Shown: positions 1 through 11,554, counted from the first letter of the stretch. The stretch is DNA of 64,000 nucleotides from Bostrychus sinensis (GCA_020698575.1 CM036245.1:7169173-7233172); one strand, 5' to 3'. Program-made: numbers and translations. Notes: generated from the letters alone by a model not told the origin.

Positions 1-589
1 TTATGAAAAGGAAGCAAAAGTGCAGAGGAATACTGCCAATGCATTTAAGATGTTTTTTTAAGGGAATATATGCTTTTATTTATATCTTTAAACCAATTTT
101 GGTCACCTCTAGAACAGCAGCACATTTACAACCTTTAAAAATATGATTAAAATAGAATGTTTTTACTAAGTACTCTACTGGTGTCATAAAGAAACAGGTG
201 AAGAGACCAGCAGAGGGCAGCAGAGTGTTGCCGTCTTTTGAACATAATCAAAGAAAAACAGCACTTCACTTTCCTAAACTTTTTGTATGATGCCATTGTC
301 TCAGTGAAAACAGAGCTGTACACCATTTTTTTGGATAAATGAATGAATGAGAGCAGCCAGGATGTACAGCTTGTTGTTGATTGGTCAGTGCTTCCAGGAG
401 TGGGCATAGTTTTGTGCAACCAAGTGTTCTGAGGCCTCAGGAGCTCAGCGCCAGAGAATACAGGATTACTCAAACAGACGTGAATGAAACAAAACAACTC
501 TGGGTGTGTTTTTGATGAGAGAACAACATTATAACATTGGAGAAAGCTCAGAAAAGTAAATTTTGCAGAACATATGCCCTTTTAAATAG
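1..589. other. bcas3 intron, nothing recognised
   Basis: No exon, structured repeat or known element was identified. An open frame at 147-497 on the minus strand has no family resemblance. Confidence 0.5.
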
Positions 590-705
590 AGGTAGAGATA
601 ACTGGATGGTGGTAGGAAGATGATCGGTCGGTCTGAGGATCAAACCCACAACCTCCTTACTGAAATGTGGAATCGCTAACCACTCTGCCACTGTGCATCC
701 CAGCT
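590..705 (-). mobile_element. tRNA-derived SINE fragment
   Basis: On the minus strand the sequence reads TGGCAGAGTGGTTAGC (A-box-like, near 675-690), then AAGGAGGTTGTGGGTTTGATCC (B-box-like, 638-648). This is the promoter layout of tRNA-derived SINEs and not an intact tRNA gene. Confidence 0.65.
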
Positions 706-1487
706 CTAAAATTGTTATTGAGTTTATAGAAAACATAGACCACCATCACTCAAAACTGTGCGGACAGAAATCAGTAACTTAATATCTTTCTAGCATTTAC
801 AACCTTACATAGAAACACTGTCAAACTTGTGAAAAAGTGCATTGTATCTAAAACCACATTGTTTGATATTTGGGAACAAATAGGAAACACAGACTGTCTC
901 CAGCGTTTTCAAAATTCGCACATACCGGAGCTAACACTAACACTATAGGGACAAACTGTGCTTGTGGTCGTACACTAAATGTCATCAGGTCTTCACAGTC
1001 AAACGAGCCGAGAATAAATATCCTCTCCAGCAGTTTGTGTTTGAGTTTTAGCAGGTTCGGTTTTAGTTTTAGTGGTGAAGTAAATGTGCCACGGACCACC
1101 CACGATCATGTTTATCACACTCTGGCTCAGAGAAAAACTGCAAATTGAAATAAAGGAAGAAAATACGAGAAAAATGTCGTCGTTGTTGGTGCAGAGCTTC
1201 ACTCGACGCTCGACTCAACACAAATATTTAGCAAAGGCTCATCAGCACCAAGTCCACACAGTGTTTCCTCCTCTGACTGTGGCCTGCTTCTTAAAGCAAG
1301 AATCTTATTATGGTGCGCGTTGTACTTAGTTATTCATATCAATGGTGTTTTTTAGACCATACGTTTATACGAACCACCATAGCTGTTTCCATATTTTTAT
1401 AAATATACAGTAAGGAAAATATGCATTAGGGCATTTGTAGTTTTGTTTATTATATATTATATATTATTATTCTTTCTTTAATCTTTC
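706..1487. other. bcas3 intron, nothing recognised
   Basis: AT-rich, no recognised repeat or exon. Confidence 0.4.
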
Positions 1488-2275
1488 TCTGCTTATTCTC
1501 ATTTGGGGGTTGTGGGTACTGAAGCCTATGCCAGTTAGTCACAGGGCTTACACAGAGACACACAGACAGACAACCATTCACTCTCACATTCATTCATTAG
1601 GGAAAATTCACCAATTCTCATTAAATATTGTTATAGTCAAGACTCTATTAATCGAGTTCAGAGTGAATCGAGACCAAGACAAGGCTGAGCCTTTCAGGTT
1701 TTGAGACCGAGGCAAACCGAGACCAAGCCATGTGAACTAATTAACACTAATTATACAAGTGTTATTATATTAAGTGTTTTAAATACATAAAGGAATATTT
1801 TAATGATCTAATGCAACAGACTCCACACACAAACAGAGACTGATCATGTTCCTGGTTCTTCTGATGCGGAAAACTAGTAGCATTTTCTTCTAATGTTTGG
1901 TAAACACAATATCAGAAAACGCCAGATCTGACACTGAGACAAGACCAAATAAAATTGGATTCGAGACTAAGACCGAGACCGAGTAAACCTGCAGCCGAGA
2001 TCGAGACGAGACCAAGAGCGTAAATGAATTTTCTCAAGACCAAGACCAATCTGAGGCGCTACAACACTGCTCCAAACACAAACACGGCTTTGGACGGAGA
2101 ACCAAGAGAGAACCCAGGTTAACACATGGAGGACATGAAGACTCCACCCAGAGCGGTCGAGTGTTGGCCAGCCTGAGGATCGAACCCACAACCTCCTTAT
2201 TGAGCTACAGAAGTGCTAACCTCTCTCCACAACCTCCTTGCTGGGAGGTGAGAGCACTAACCACTCTGCCACCTT
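1488..2275 (-). mobile_element. teleost tRNA-SINE/LINE-tail composite, split by a MITE
   Basis: The minus-strand SINE head is at 2165-2275 (A-box complement CCACTCTGCCA, B-box complement GGATCGAACCC). It is followed towards lower coordinates by the AGAGAACCCAGG segment and, beyond an insertion at 1626-2070, by the ACAACCATTCACTCTCACATT segment and a degraded CTTATT...GGGG tail. The tRNA-like part carries a partial internal duplication of ACAACCTCCTT (2198 and 2230). Confidence 0.65.
1626..2070. mobile_element. GAGACCAAGAC-type MITE, copy 1
   Basis: Ends TGTTATAG... and ...CGCTACAACA are inverted, with repeated GAGACCAAG words inside. It shares the internal block TTTAATGATxTAATGCAACAG with copies near 44080-44740. 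It interrupts the SINE composite. Confidence 0.6.
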
Positions 2276-3104
2276 TTAGCTTTTAGTTCAAACGTTATCT
2301 CATTCACCACTATAGAAAATAATTTAGCATATTTTATAAGCTGCATTATTTATGAACTTGGCCTTTTTATTAGTAATTATTAGTAATTATTAGTAATAAA
2401 GTGTAGACTCTGTTGGTGCCTGGCCAGCAGTTGGTATTTGCCCTTTCTCTGTGTAAGTTACAAACATCAGACCAAACCAACCTGCTGTCCCGCTCACTGC
2501 TCTGTGTTTGTGACCGGAGGCTCCTGGACCAGTCACACACAGAACTCTGATCTTATCCCTTCAGAGAAACCTCCTGTAATCTCTGTGACCAAAGGCAGAA
2601 CCGACTCATGTCTAAGTTTATGAACATCGAAAACTTCCTCCTGTTAACAGAGAGGTCCGTGACTGAACTACGGCTTCAGAGAAGAAGAGTTTGTTGTAAA
2701 GATTACGCGATGTTGGATATGATAAATATATGTAGGTTTCACTTTGTTTGTAGATTAGCATTTAATTTTTCGATATAAAGCATTAGAGAAGGCTGTAATC
2801 CAAGTACATACAGAACTCATGGCTAACAAATGTCAACATAAAATAACCTGCTTTAGACATCCATCCATCCCTGTGTCTGAAAATCAAGAGTCCAGTAGTA
2901 GGTAAAACTGGACAAGGTTTAAGATTAGGACTTAGCCATTTCTACTGATAACTGCTGTGTGAGTAGAAGCTTGTATACAGTAGTTCTGCCAGAGGGAGTG
3001 CTCAGACCTGATGAGACTCAGGGCAGTCAGCAGCTGAAGGTCCTGGACTGGAGTCTGAGGCAGAGTCGTTACCTGTTAGCCATTAGCAGTGCAGTGTTTG
3101 CAGG
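2276..3104. other. bcas3 intron, nothing recognised
   Basis: Short repeats TAGTAATTAT (2374-2400). No exon or known element recognised. Confidence 0.35.
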
Positions 3105-3245
3105 GTTTTAGAACCTCAGTCCCTCTGTTATTGGTTGCTTTAGTTCGCTCTCATATGATTGGCTTAGAGTGGAAAGAGTGTTTACTTTCAGACAAAGTGT
3201 CTAAACCTAATAGGCTAATCACTGTTAAAAAATCAATGCAGGGTT
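3105..3245 (+). repeat. interspersed repeat, copy 1 (partner at 5465-5570)
   Basis: TTGGTTGCTTTAGTTCGCTC ... CATATGATTGGCTTAGAGTGG ... GCTAATCACT is shared almost word for word with 5465-5570. The family name is unknown to me. Confidence 0.6.
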
Positions 3246-3356
3246 TTAGAACCAAAACAAAAAATGTAAACATAAACAACCCAGGCATTACGTTCAGTAT
3301 TTGTTTGTGAATAAATCAGCTGTACCATTGTTATCAGTAAAACTAACACATTTACT

Positions 3357-3892
3357 AGTGGTGGGACTCGATTAAAAAAAACAATCTAATTAATTACAGG
3401 CTTTGTAATTAATTAATCGCGATTAATCACATTTATAGGTCAGAAATAAAATATAGGAGCTTATTTGTATGTTCTGGTGTATTTTAACTTGATTTCAAAC
3501 TAACGCCGCAGTCAAACAGGGCAGTAATCAGTGTTTGTGCATCGATCTCCACCTCCCTTGCAGTAGTAACGCGTGGCGCCTCTCTCTCGTCTCCCCTCCT
3601 GTGCTCCTCCTGTGCTCCTCCTGTGCTCCTCCTGTGCTCCTCCTGTGCTCCTCCTGTGACCTCTGCGTGGACCTGTCCTCTGTCCTTCGCCTCTGAACCA
3701 AACAGACTGCTGTCTCCTGTGTCGTCGGTCAGCTGTGATCGTCGCAGAGACGATGAGCGGCGCCTTGAAGCAGCGCTTTTGAAAGTGAAAGTAAAGTTGG
3801 GCTGGATGCCGAGTGGTGCAGTCTGTGGCACATTATCTGTTCACGGCTGAAATCCACTCACATTGTGATTAACGCGTAAAGTCCCAGCCCTA
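3357..3892. mobile_element. non-autonomous hAT-like element with GGGACT inverted ends
   Basis: Left end AGTGGTGGGACTCGATTAA and right end TTAACGCGTAAAGTCCCAGCCCT are imperfect inverted repeats. The interior has TAATTAATTA/ATCGCGATTAAT palindromes typical of this fish family. No clear target duplication was seen. Confidence 0.65.
3598..3657. repeat. 11-bp minisatellite (GTGCTCCTCCT)n
   Basis: About five perfect copies of GTGCTCCTCCT inside the hAT-like element. Confidence 0.85.
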
Positions 3893-4139
3893 AAATTTAC
3901 ATCATATATTGAAATATAAAACATATACTGTACTGCTCATAGCACCTTTAAACTCCTATTGTTTGAGTGTTTGAGTGGAGGAATATTACATCTGAGGCAT
4001 CTCCGCCTGTTTAGAGAAGGCTTTTCCATTTTCACAAAAATCCCTAACACTTCTTATTTCACCTTTTTACTGAATTTTTATTGAGTTCAAATGTAGTAAT
4101 AATGAATATTAATGAACATCTCCGCTTCTGGTCTGTTCC

Positions 4140-4700
4140 CATCAGGGTTCTAATTTTAATGACTTGCAAATCCACATGTGTTTTATTTGCCACACTGGGT
4201 TAACATTAATATATATTTGAGAACAGGTTGAAGCTCTCTTATCTCTCTCAGCCCATTTACAAATCAATATTACACTAAACACCATTGCATTTAATAGCAG
4301 CTGCCTATTTTCCCATTTGGACCCGGCGTTCTTTTTCCATTTGACGAATGCGAGCAGTATATTACGATTACCTATCAAACCTAATGCTTTATTGTTTTAA
4401 TGCCACTGCTGCTGCTGAGAGCCTGTAATCTGCAGTTTGCATCGAGGCGCGGTGGAAAACTGCAATACATTACTCATTACTGCTGCTGATTTCTGCAGCG
4501 GTTTAATTGGCCCAGTTATTATCTGAACGCACAGTCGTTTGCTGCTTATTTCTCGTCTTGGTTTCGGAGCTGAACCGTTTCTTTGTTTTAAACTATTATC
4601 AGTCAAAATTATCGGAAAAAAAGCCGCGATCATTATCTGCCAGATCCCCCACATTTCAGTTCATTCAGTTTGGAAAAACACCGGCCAGTTTATTATGAGT
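4140..4700. promoter_or_regulatory. candidate conserved non-coding element
   Basis: Repeat-poor, AT-rich but complex sequence with clustered homeodomain, E-box and SOX-like words: TTATTGTTTTAATG, CAGCTGCC, TTTGCATCG, TTTAATTGG. The texture resembles vertebrate developmental enhancers. Conservation cannot be tested here. Confidence 0.35.
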
Positions 4701-4802
4701 CTTTAAAGTGCATTAGAGTTTGGTGTTGGACTGTTCCTGGTATGTTTAGATAATAAGGTTACTATTACTCCTACACAGTATACAGCAGATCATGGTCTGG
4801 AC

Positions 4803-4900
4803 CAGTGTTTCCCAACCAGGGGTACCGGGAGAGGGAGTGTTAATGAATAAAACACACTTGAATTATTGCAGTTTCTTTTTTGCCTTAAGATAAAACTATC
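4803..4900. mobile_element. hAT-like terminus (CAGTGTTTCCCAACCAGGGG)
   Basis: Starts with CAGTGTTTCCCAACCAGG. The matching complement of this terminus occurs at 40079-40092. The internal extent is unclear. Confidence 0.5.
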
Positions 4901-5017
4901 ATATTTTATTCTGTACAAGCTAAGGCAGGCTAATGTTAGCAATTTTACACTGTACCTGCTTATTTTATTTAAAGTATTCTGGTCTATTCTGCAGCTTTAG
5001 AGTAGTAGTAGATTCAT

Positions 5018-5052
5018 AGCATAGCATAACATAACATAACATAACATAACAA
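5018..5052. repeat. (ATAAC)n microsatellite
   Basis: CATAGCATAGC followed by about five ATAAC units. Confidence 0.85.
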
Positions 5053-5464
5053 TCAGCAGTAGAATGTAATGAAGTAAAAGTACTTAGTTACTTTACTTAA
5101 AGAGCAACTCAACCCTGGGCCAGGCCTTACTCCGTGAGATTGAAAACTGCTGAAAAAATGGGCAGGGACAGAGGGAGGACTGAGGGAGGAGCGGGGCCTG
5201 GGCCTGTGACTGACAGCTGTCAGAGACTGACGTCCTCCACAGCAGAGCTGCCAAGGCCATGGGTGTAGCTTTGTGTATGGAGCATAGGGACAAGTCCCTA
5301 CCTACATTTCAGGACGACCAAATTGCTCTGCTGCTGTGTGTGTGTCCCTCTCTCTCCTGGCCCGGGCTGCTCTGAACAGACACTTATCTATTGGTCGATT
5401 CTTTCTGTCTCTGTTTAGCAGAGAGTGATCTCAGATTGGACGCTTTATCGTAAGCCCCACCTCA

Positions 5465-5570
5465 CTCGCTCTGTTATAGGTTGCTTTAGTTCAGCTCTCA
5501 TATGATTGGCTTAGAGTGGAAAGAGTGTTTACTTTCTAATGGGCTAATCACTCTTAAAAAGAGTCATGTG
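5465..5570 (+). repeat. interspersed repeat, copy 2 (partner at 3105-3245)
   Basis: Shares the CATATGATTGGCTTAGAGTGG block and flanks with 3105-3245, minus a short internal segment. Confidence 0.6.
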
Positions 5571-5737
5571 GATGTGGAGAGTAAATCCTTTCGGGACATC
5601 GTTCATTTAGCTTTCTGTCAGGCTGACGTCTTTGTGGCTGAACGGTAAATGCGAAGCTGCATGGCGTTTTTAGGAAAACGACCCACACCTGGCAACTACA
5701 GGACTGGGACGAGTGTGCAGGAGAGAGACAGCGAGGG

Positions 5738-8700
5738 CGTGGGGAGTGTGAGGAGCGTGGGGAGCGTGGGGAGTGTAAAAAGTGGGAGGAGTGGGAGGAG
5801 TGTGGGGAGTGGGAGGAGTGTGGGGAGTGCGGGGAGTGTGGGGAGTGGGAGGAGTGTGGGGAGTGGGAGGAGTGTGGGGAGTGCGGGGAGTCTGGGGAGT
5901 GGGAGGAGTGTGAGGAGTGTGGGGAGTGTAAAAAGTGGGAGGAGTGTGGGGAGTGCGGGGAGTGTGGGGAGTGGGAGGAGTGTGGGGAGTGGGAGGAGTG
6001 TGGGGAGTGCGGGGAGTCTGGGGAGTGGGAGGAGTGTGAGGAGTGTGGGGAGTGTAAAAAGTGGGAGGAGTGTGGGGAGTGCGGGGAGTGTGGGGAGTGG
6101 GAGGAGTGTGGGGAGTGCGGGGAGTCTGGGGAGTGGGAGGAGTGTGGGGAGTGTGGGGAGTGTGAGGAGTATGGGGAGTGTGGGGAGCGTGAGGAGTGTG
6201 GGGAGTGTGGGGAGTGTGGGGAGTGGGAGGAGTGTGGGGAGTGCGGGGAGTCTGGGGAGTGTGAGGAGTGTGGGGAGTGTGGGGAGTGTGAGGAGTGTGG
6301 GGAGTGTGGGGAGCGTGAGGAGTGTGGGGAGTGTGGGGAGTGTGGGGAGTGTGAGGAGCGTGGGGAGCGTGGGGAGTGTGGGGAGTGTGGGGAGTGGGAG
6401 GAGTGTGGGGAGTGTGGGGAGTGTGGGGAGCGTGAGGAGCGTGGAGAGTGTGGGGAGTGGGAGGAGCGTGGGGAGCGTGAGGAGTGTGGGGAGTGTGGGG
6501 AGTGGGAGGAGTGTGGGGAGCGTGGGGAGTGGGAAGAGTGTGGGGAGTGGGAGGAGTGTGGGGAGTGGGAGGAGTGTGGGGAGCGTGGGGAGCATGGGGA
6601 GCGTGGGGAGTGGGAAGAGTGTGGGGAGTGTGGGGAGTGTGGGGGAGTGGGAGGAGCGTGGGGAGTGGGAGGAGTGTGGGGAGCGTGAGGAGTGGGAGGA
6701 GTGTGGGGAGCGTGGGGAGTGTGGGGAGTGTGGGGAGTGGGAGGAGTGTGGGGAGCGTGGGGAGTGTGGGGAGTGGGAGGAGTGTGGGGAGTGTGGGGAG
6801 TGGGAGGAGTGTGGGGAGTGTGGGGAGTGGGAGGAGTGTGGGGAGCGTGGGGAGTAGGAAGAGTGTGGGGAGCACGGGGAGTGGGAGGAGTGTGGGGAGT
6901 GTGGGGAGTGTGGGGAGTGTGAGGAGTGTGGGGAGTGTGAGGAGTGTGGGGAGTGTGAGGAGTGTGGGGAGTGTGGGGAGTGTGGGGAGTGTGAGGAGTG
7001 TGAGGAGTGTGAGGAGTGTGGGGAGTGTGGGGAGTGTGGGGAGTGTGAGGAGTGTGGGGAGTGTGAGGAGTGTGAGGAGTGTGGGGAGTGTGGGGAGTGG
7101 GAGGAGTGTGAGGAGTGTGGGGGGTGTGAGGAGTGTGGGGAGTGTGAGGAGTGTGGGGAGTGTGGGGAGTGTGAGGAGTGTGGGGAGTGGGAGGAGTGTG
7201 GGGAGCGCGGGGAGTGTGAGGAGTGTGAGGAGTGTGGGGAGTGTGGGGAGTGTGAGGAGTGTGGGGAGTGGGAGGAGTGTGGGGAGTGTGGGGAGTGTGG
7301 GGAGTGTGAGGAGTGTGGGGAGTGGGAGGAGTGTGGGGAGCGCGGGGAGTGTGAGGAGTGTGGGGAGTGTGGGGAGTGTGAGGAGTGTGGGGAGTGTGAG
7401 GAGTGTGGGGAGTGTGGGGAGCGCGGGGAGTGTGAGGAGTGTGGGGAGTGTGGGGAGTGTGAGGAGTGTGGGGAGTGGGAGGAGTGTGGGGAGCGCGGGG
7501 AGTGTGAGGAGTGTGGGGAGTGTGGGGAGTGTGAGGAGTGTGGGGAGTGGGAGGAGTGTGGGGAGCGCGGGGAGTGTGAGGAGTGTGGGGAGTGTGGGGA
7601 GTGTGGGGAGTGTGAGGAGTGTGGGGAGTGGGAGGAGTGTGGGGAGCGCGGGGAGTGTGAGGAGTGTGGGGAGTGTGGGGAGTGTGAGGAGTGTGGGGAG
7701 TGTGAGGAGTGGGAGGAGTGTGGGGAGCGCGGGGAGTGTGAGGAGTGTGGGGAGTGTGGGGAGTGTGAGGAGTGTGGGGAGTGTGAGGAGTGTGGGGAGT
7801 GTGAGGAGCACGTGGAGTGGGAGGAGTGTGAGGAGTGTGGGGAGTGGGAGGAGTGTGAGGAGTGTGGGGAGTGTGGGGAGTGGGAGGAGTGCGGGGAGTG
7901 TGGGGAGTGTGAGGAGTGTGGGGAGTGTGGGGAGTGGGAGGAGTGTGGGGAGTGCGGGGAGTGTGGGGAGTGGGAGGAGTGTGGGGAGTGGGAGGAGTGT
8001 GGGGAGTGCGGGGAGTCTGGGGAGTGGGAGGAGTGTGAGGAGTGTGGGGAGTGTAAAAAGTGGGAGGAGTGTGGGGAGTGCGGGGAGTGTGGGGAGTGGG
8101 AGGAGTGTGGGGAGTGGGAGGAGTGTGGGGAGTGCGGGGAGTCTGGGGAGTGGGAGGAGTGTGAGGAGTGTGGGGAGTGTAAAAAGTGGGAGGAGTGTGG
8201 GGAGTGCGGGGAGTGTGGGGAGTGGGAGGAGTGTGGGGAGTGCGGGGAGTCTGGGGAGTGGGAGGAGTGTGGGGAGTGTGGGGAGTGTGAGGAGTATGGG
8301 GAGTGTGGGGAGCGTGAGGAGTGTGGGGAGTGTGGGGAGTGTGGGGAGTGGGAGGAGTGTGGGGAGTGCGGGGAGTCTGGGGAGTGTGAGGAGTGTGGGG
8401 AGTGTGGGGAGTGTGAGGAGTGTGGGGAGTGTGGGGAGCGTGAGGAGTGTGGGGAGTGTGGGGAGTGTGGGGAGTGTGAGGAGCGTGGGGAGCGTGGGGA
8501 GTGTGGGGAGTGTGGGGAGTGGGAGGAGTGTGGGGAGTGTGGGGAGTGTGGGGAGCGTGAGGAGCGTGGAGAGTGTGGGGAGTGGGAGGAGCGTGGGGAG
8601 CGTGAGGAGTGTGGGGAGTGTGGGGAGTGGGAGGAGTGTGGGGAGCGTGGGGAGTGGGAAGAGTGTGGGGAGTGGGAGGAGTGTGGGGAGTGGGAGGAGT

Positions 8701-9897
8701 GTGGGGAGCGTGGGGAGCATGGGGAGCGTGGGGAGTGGGAAGAGTGTGGGGAGTGTGGGGAGTGTGGGGGAGTGGGAGGAGCGTGGGGAGTGGGAGGAGT
8801 GTGGGGAGCGTGAGGAGTGGGAGGAGTGTGGGGAGCGTGGGGAGTGTGGGGAGTGTGGGGAGTGGGAGGAGTGTGGGGAGCGTGGGGAGTGTGGGGAGTG
8901 GGAGGAGTGTGGGGAGTGTGGGGAGTGGGAGGAGTGTGGGGAGTGTGGGGAGTGGGAGGAGTGTGGGGAGCGTGGGGAGTAGGAAGAGTGTGGGGAGCAC
9001 GGGGAGTGGGAGGAGTGTGGGGAGTGTGGGGAGTGTGGGGAGTGTGAGGAGTGTGGGGAGTGTGAGGAGTGTGGGGAGTGTGAGGAGTGTGGGGAGTGTG
9101 GGGAGTGTGGGGAGTGTGAGGAGTGTGAGGAGTGTGAGGAGTGTGGGGAGTGTGGGGAGTGTGGGGAGTGTGAGGAGTGTGGGGAGTGTGAGGAGTGTGA
9201 GGAGTGTGGGGAGTGTGGGGAGTGGGAGGAGTGTGAGGAGTGTGGGGGGTGTGAGGAGTGTGGGGAGTGTGAGGAGTGTGGGGAGTGTGGGGAGTGTGAG
9301 GAGTGTGGGGAGTGGGAGGAGTGTGGGGAGCGCGGGGAGTGTGAGGAGTGTGAGGAGTGTGGGGAGTGTGGGGAGTGTGAGGAGTGTGGGGAGTGGGAGG
9401 AGTGTGGGGAGTGTGGGGAGTGTGGGGAGTGTGAGGAGTGTGGGGAGTGGGAGGAGTGTGGGGAGCGCGGGGAGTGTGAGGAGTGTGGGGAGTGTGGGGA
9501 GTGTGAGGAGTGTGGGGAGTGTGAGGAGTGTGGGGAGTGTGGGGAGCGCGGGGAGTGTGAGGAGCACGTGGAGTGGGAGGAGTGGGAGGAGTGTGGGGAG
9601 TGGGAGGAGTGTGAGGAGTGTGGGGAGTGTGGGGAGTGGGAGGAGTGCGGGGAGTGGGAGGAGTGTGAGGATTGTGGGGATTGGGAGGAGTGTGAGGAGT
9701 GTGAGGAGTGTGGGGAGTGTGGGGAGTGGGAGGAGTGTGGGGAGTGGGAGGAGTGTGGGGAGTGTGGGGAGCACGGGGAGTATGAGGAGTGTGAGGAGTG
9801 TGGGGAGCACGGGGAGTGGGAGAAGAGTGAGGAGTGTGGGGAGTGTGGGGAGTGGGAGGAGTGTGGGGAGTGTGGGGAGTGGGAGGAGTGGGAGGAG
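5738..9897. repeat. 4.2-kb G-rich 9-bp minisatellite with 2125-bp internal duplication
   Basis: Units are GAGTGTGGG with variants GAGTGTGAG, GAGTGGGAG, GAGCGTGGG, GAGTGCGGG and GAGTCTGGG. Because the unit is 9 bp, all three minus frames and several plus frames stay open for kilobases (His-Thr-Pro, Ser-Pro-His, Leu-Pro-Thr repeats). These are not genes. A block of roughly 1.6 kb recurs at an offset of 2125 bp, with landmarks TGTAAAAAG at 5929 and 8054. A 125-bp sub-duplication gives TGTAAAAAG at 5929 and 6054. The G runs lie on the bcas3 sense strand. Confidence 0.97.
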
Positions 9898-10133
9898 ACA
9901 CATGGCACAGGTGTGGTAACGAGGTTAAATACTGCGTCACCCTTGTCTACTACTGAGCAGAAGTCCCCACAGTTTGACCTCAGGAGGGCAGCACTGATGG
10001 TTTTCACAACAAAATGTGAATTTAGACCTTTTTCTACAAAATTGACAGAGATACAACTATAAATACTGAGATGTACCACTAAAGCCCTGTTTCTACAGCT
10101 GAAAAAAAGTGGTTTAAGGTTGAGTTGCTCTTT

Positions 10134-10620
10134 TCGTACAATTTTCATGTATCTGTACTTTACCTGAGTAAATTTTACAAGGGGTACTTCCACGTTTATT
10201 TCACTGCATTTTAGAGCAAGTATGTGTACTTTTTACTCCACTACATTTCTGAGTTGGTTTGAAGTACAAAGTATTTTGAGTTTTTGTTTAAAATCATGTG
10301 TTTTTGTCATGCCTCATAGTAGACACACAGTACTTAAATATAACAGAATCAGTAAAGTCGTACTTCTTCCTTTCCTTTAGAAACATCAGAATATTAAAGA
10401 TAAAAGACTTCCCCAACAGATTCAGTCTCTTCTACAGCGCAAAATCCCTCACATTTAACACATTCATGAGCTATCGATTCTGCGTTTTACTTTTTTAATT
10501 ACAAGTACATTTAAAAGTGAAAGAAATTTTAAGGTGATACTTTTACTTTAATACATGTTTGCTCCTTTATCTGTACTTTTCCTTAAGTAAAGAAAATGAG
10601 TACTTCTTCCACCACTGATA
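10134..10620. repeat. AGTACTTTTACT-type fish repeat (host of the insertion)
   Basis: ATCTGTACTTTACCTGAG, GTACTTTTTACTCC and GTACTTCTTCCACCACTG words are typical of a widespread teleost transposon. The left portion is at about 4980-5098. Confidence 0.55.
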
Positions 10621-11117
10621 GCATTAAACAATGAACATTAACACATAAATGGCAACCAACTGGAGCCAAGCCTCACCTTTCCACATCAGCAGCCGGCCTT
10701 TTAGTCCATTGTTTTCTTTTGTTTATGACGCCAGTTGTTTAGAGTGATATGAGCTGCTACAGACTCATGCTTCGCTCTTACTCAGCTCTTCCTTTACCAG
10801 TTAAGGGTTAGCTCTGTTATAGTTGGAAAAAGTCTGCAGCAGTGACTAATAACAGCTCCGTAAACCTCAGTCCATTAGGAGTCCACTAATTGGCCCAACC
10901 ATAAAGAGAGGCGACTTTGTGTTGGCTTTAGGTCTCGTGGTGAAATTGGAGGAACATAAGTTTTACAAAATGGTTCAAATTGAGCAGCTGTCATTTGGTA
11001 ATACTGTGAGGTTATTAATGAATGACTGATGTAGAAATGAGCAACAAAAGCGCATTATTTCAACCCAGACAAAAGGAAACATGTACAAGACAGTGCAGAG
11101 AGAAACAGTGCTGTATG
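10621..11117. other. bcas3 intron, nothing recognised
   Basis: Repeat-poor stretch without exon signals that I could trust. Confidence 0.35.
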
Positions 11118-11221
11118 GTTTAGAGCAGTGGTTCTCAAACTGTGGTATGAGTACCACTGGTGGCACGCGGCCTTCTTCTTGTGTTACTCGGGAGTCTTTT
11201 GCAGTTGTGATGTAGCTGGAA

Positions 11222-11502
11222 GCACTTTAGAATAACTCACACTATATAAAGCATTAATTAATAATTAGTAACCAGTTAATTGATTATTTACAAATCATTA
11301 CTTCAACATTAATAGACACCCTTGAGTTATAAATATTGTTATTAATGCATAATACTTGGGCATTAGGTTCATTCAAATCAATGCAAAGTTATAAACATCT
11401 GTGTCAATAGAATGTTGATACAATATTTACTCATTAAATATTGTTAATTAGGTATTTAATTTGCTTTATTACTGCTTAATAGTGATGGGCCATTCTAAAG
11501 TG
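11222..11502. mobile_element. MITE with CACTTTAGAAT inverted ends
   Basis: Left GCACTTTAGAATAAC, right CCATTCTAAAGTGTT. AT-rich interior, about 280 bp. Confidence 0.65.
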
Positions 11503-11554
11503 TTATTTATTTTAGAGTCATTTAGTTCTAGTCCTGCTCTGGTTAGAGGTAAAG

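Larger units (their letters stand above)
5099..10133. mobile_element. TIR-bounded insertion carrying the 9-bp minisatellite
   Basis: Left end AAAGAGCAACTCAACC (5099) and right end GGTTGAGTTGCTCTTT (to 10133) are perfect inverted repeats of 16 bp. The arms are 5099-5737 and 9898-10133. The host sequence either side (4980-5098 and 10134-10620) belongs to an AGTACTTTTACTTTAAG-type fish repeat. No convincing target duplication was seen. The minisatellite has apparently expanded inside this element. Confidence 0.6.

Noticed and set aside
630..702. Possible tRNA gene on the minus strand
   Set aside because: A- and B-box words are present but the flanks match a SINE and no intact cloverleaf could be drawn. 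The heads at 2165, 27385 and 39420 were rejected as tRNA genes for the same reason.
5649..9919. Plus-strand Gly-Ser-Val and Trp-Gly-Val repeat frames
   Set aside because: Same 9-bp repeat in other frames, with no initiation context or family resemblance.
5554..10193. Minus-strand open frames of more than 1400 codons (His-Thr-Pro, Ser-Pro-His and Leu-Pro-Thr repeats)
   Set aside because: All three minus frames are open at once because the DNA repeat is 9 bp long and lacks stop words. No domain, splice signal or codon bias was seen. This is a minisatellite.
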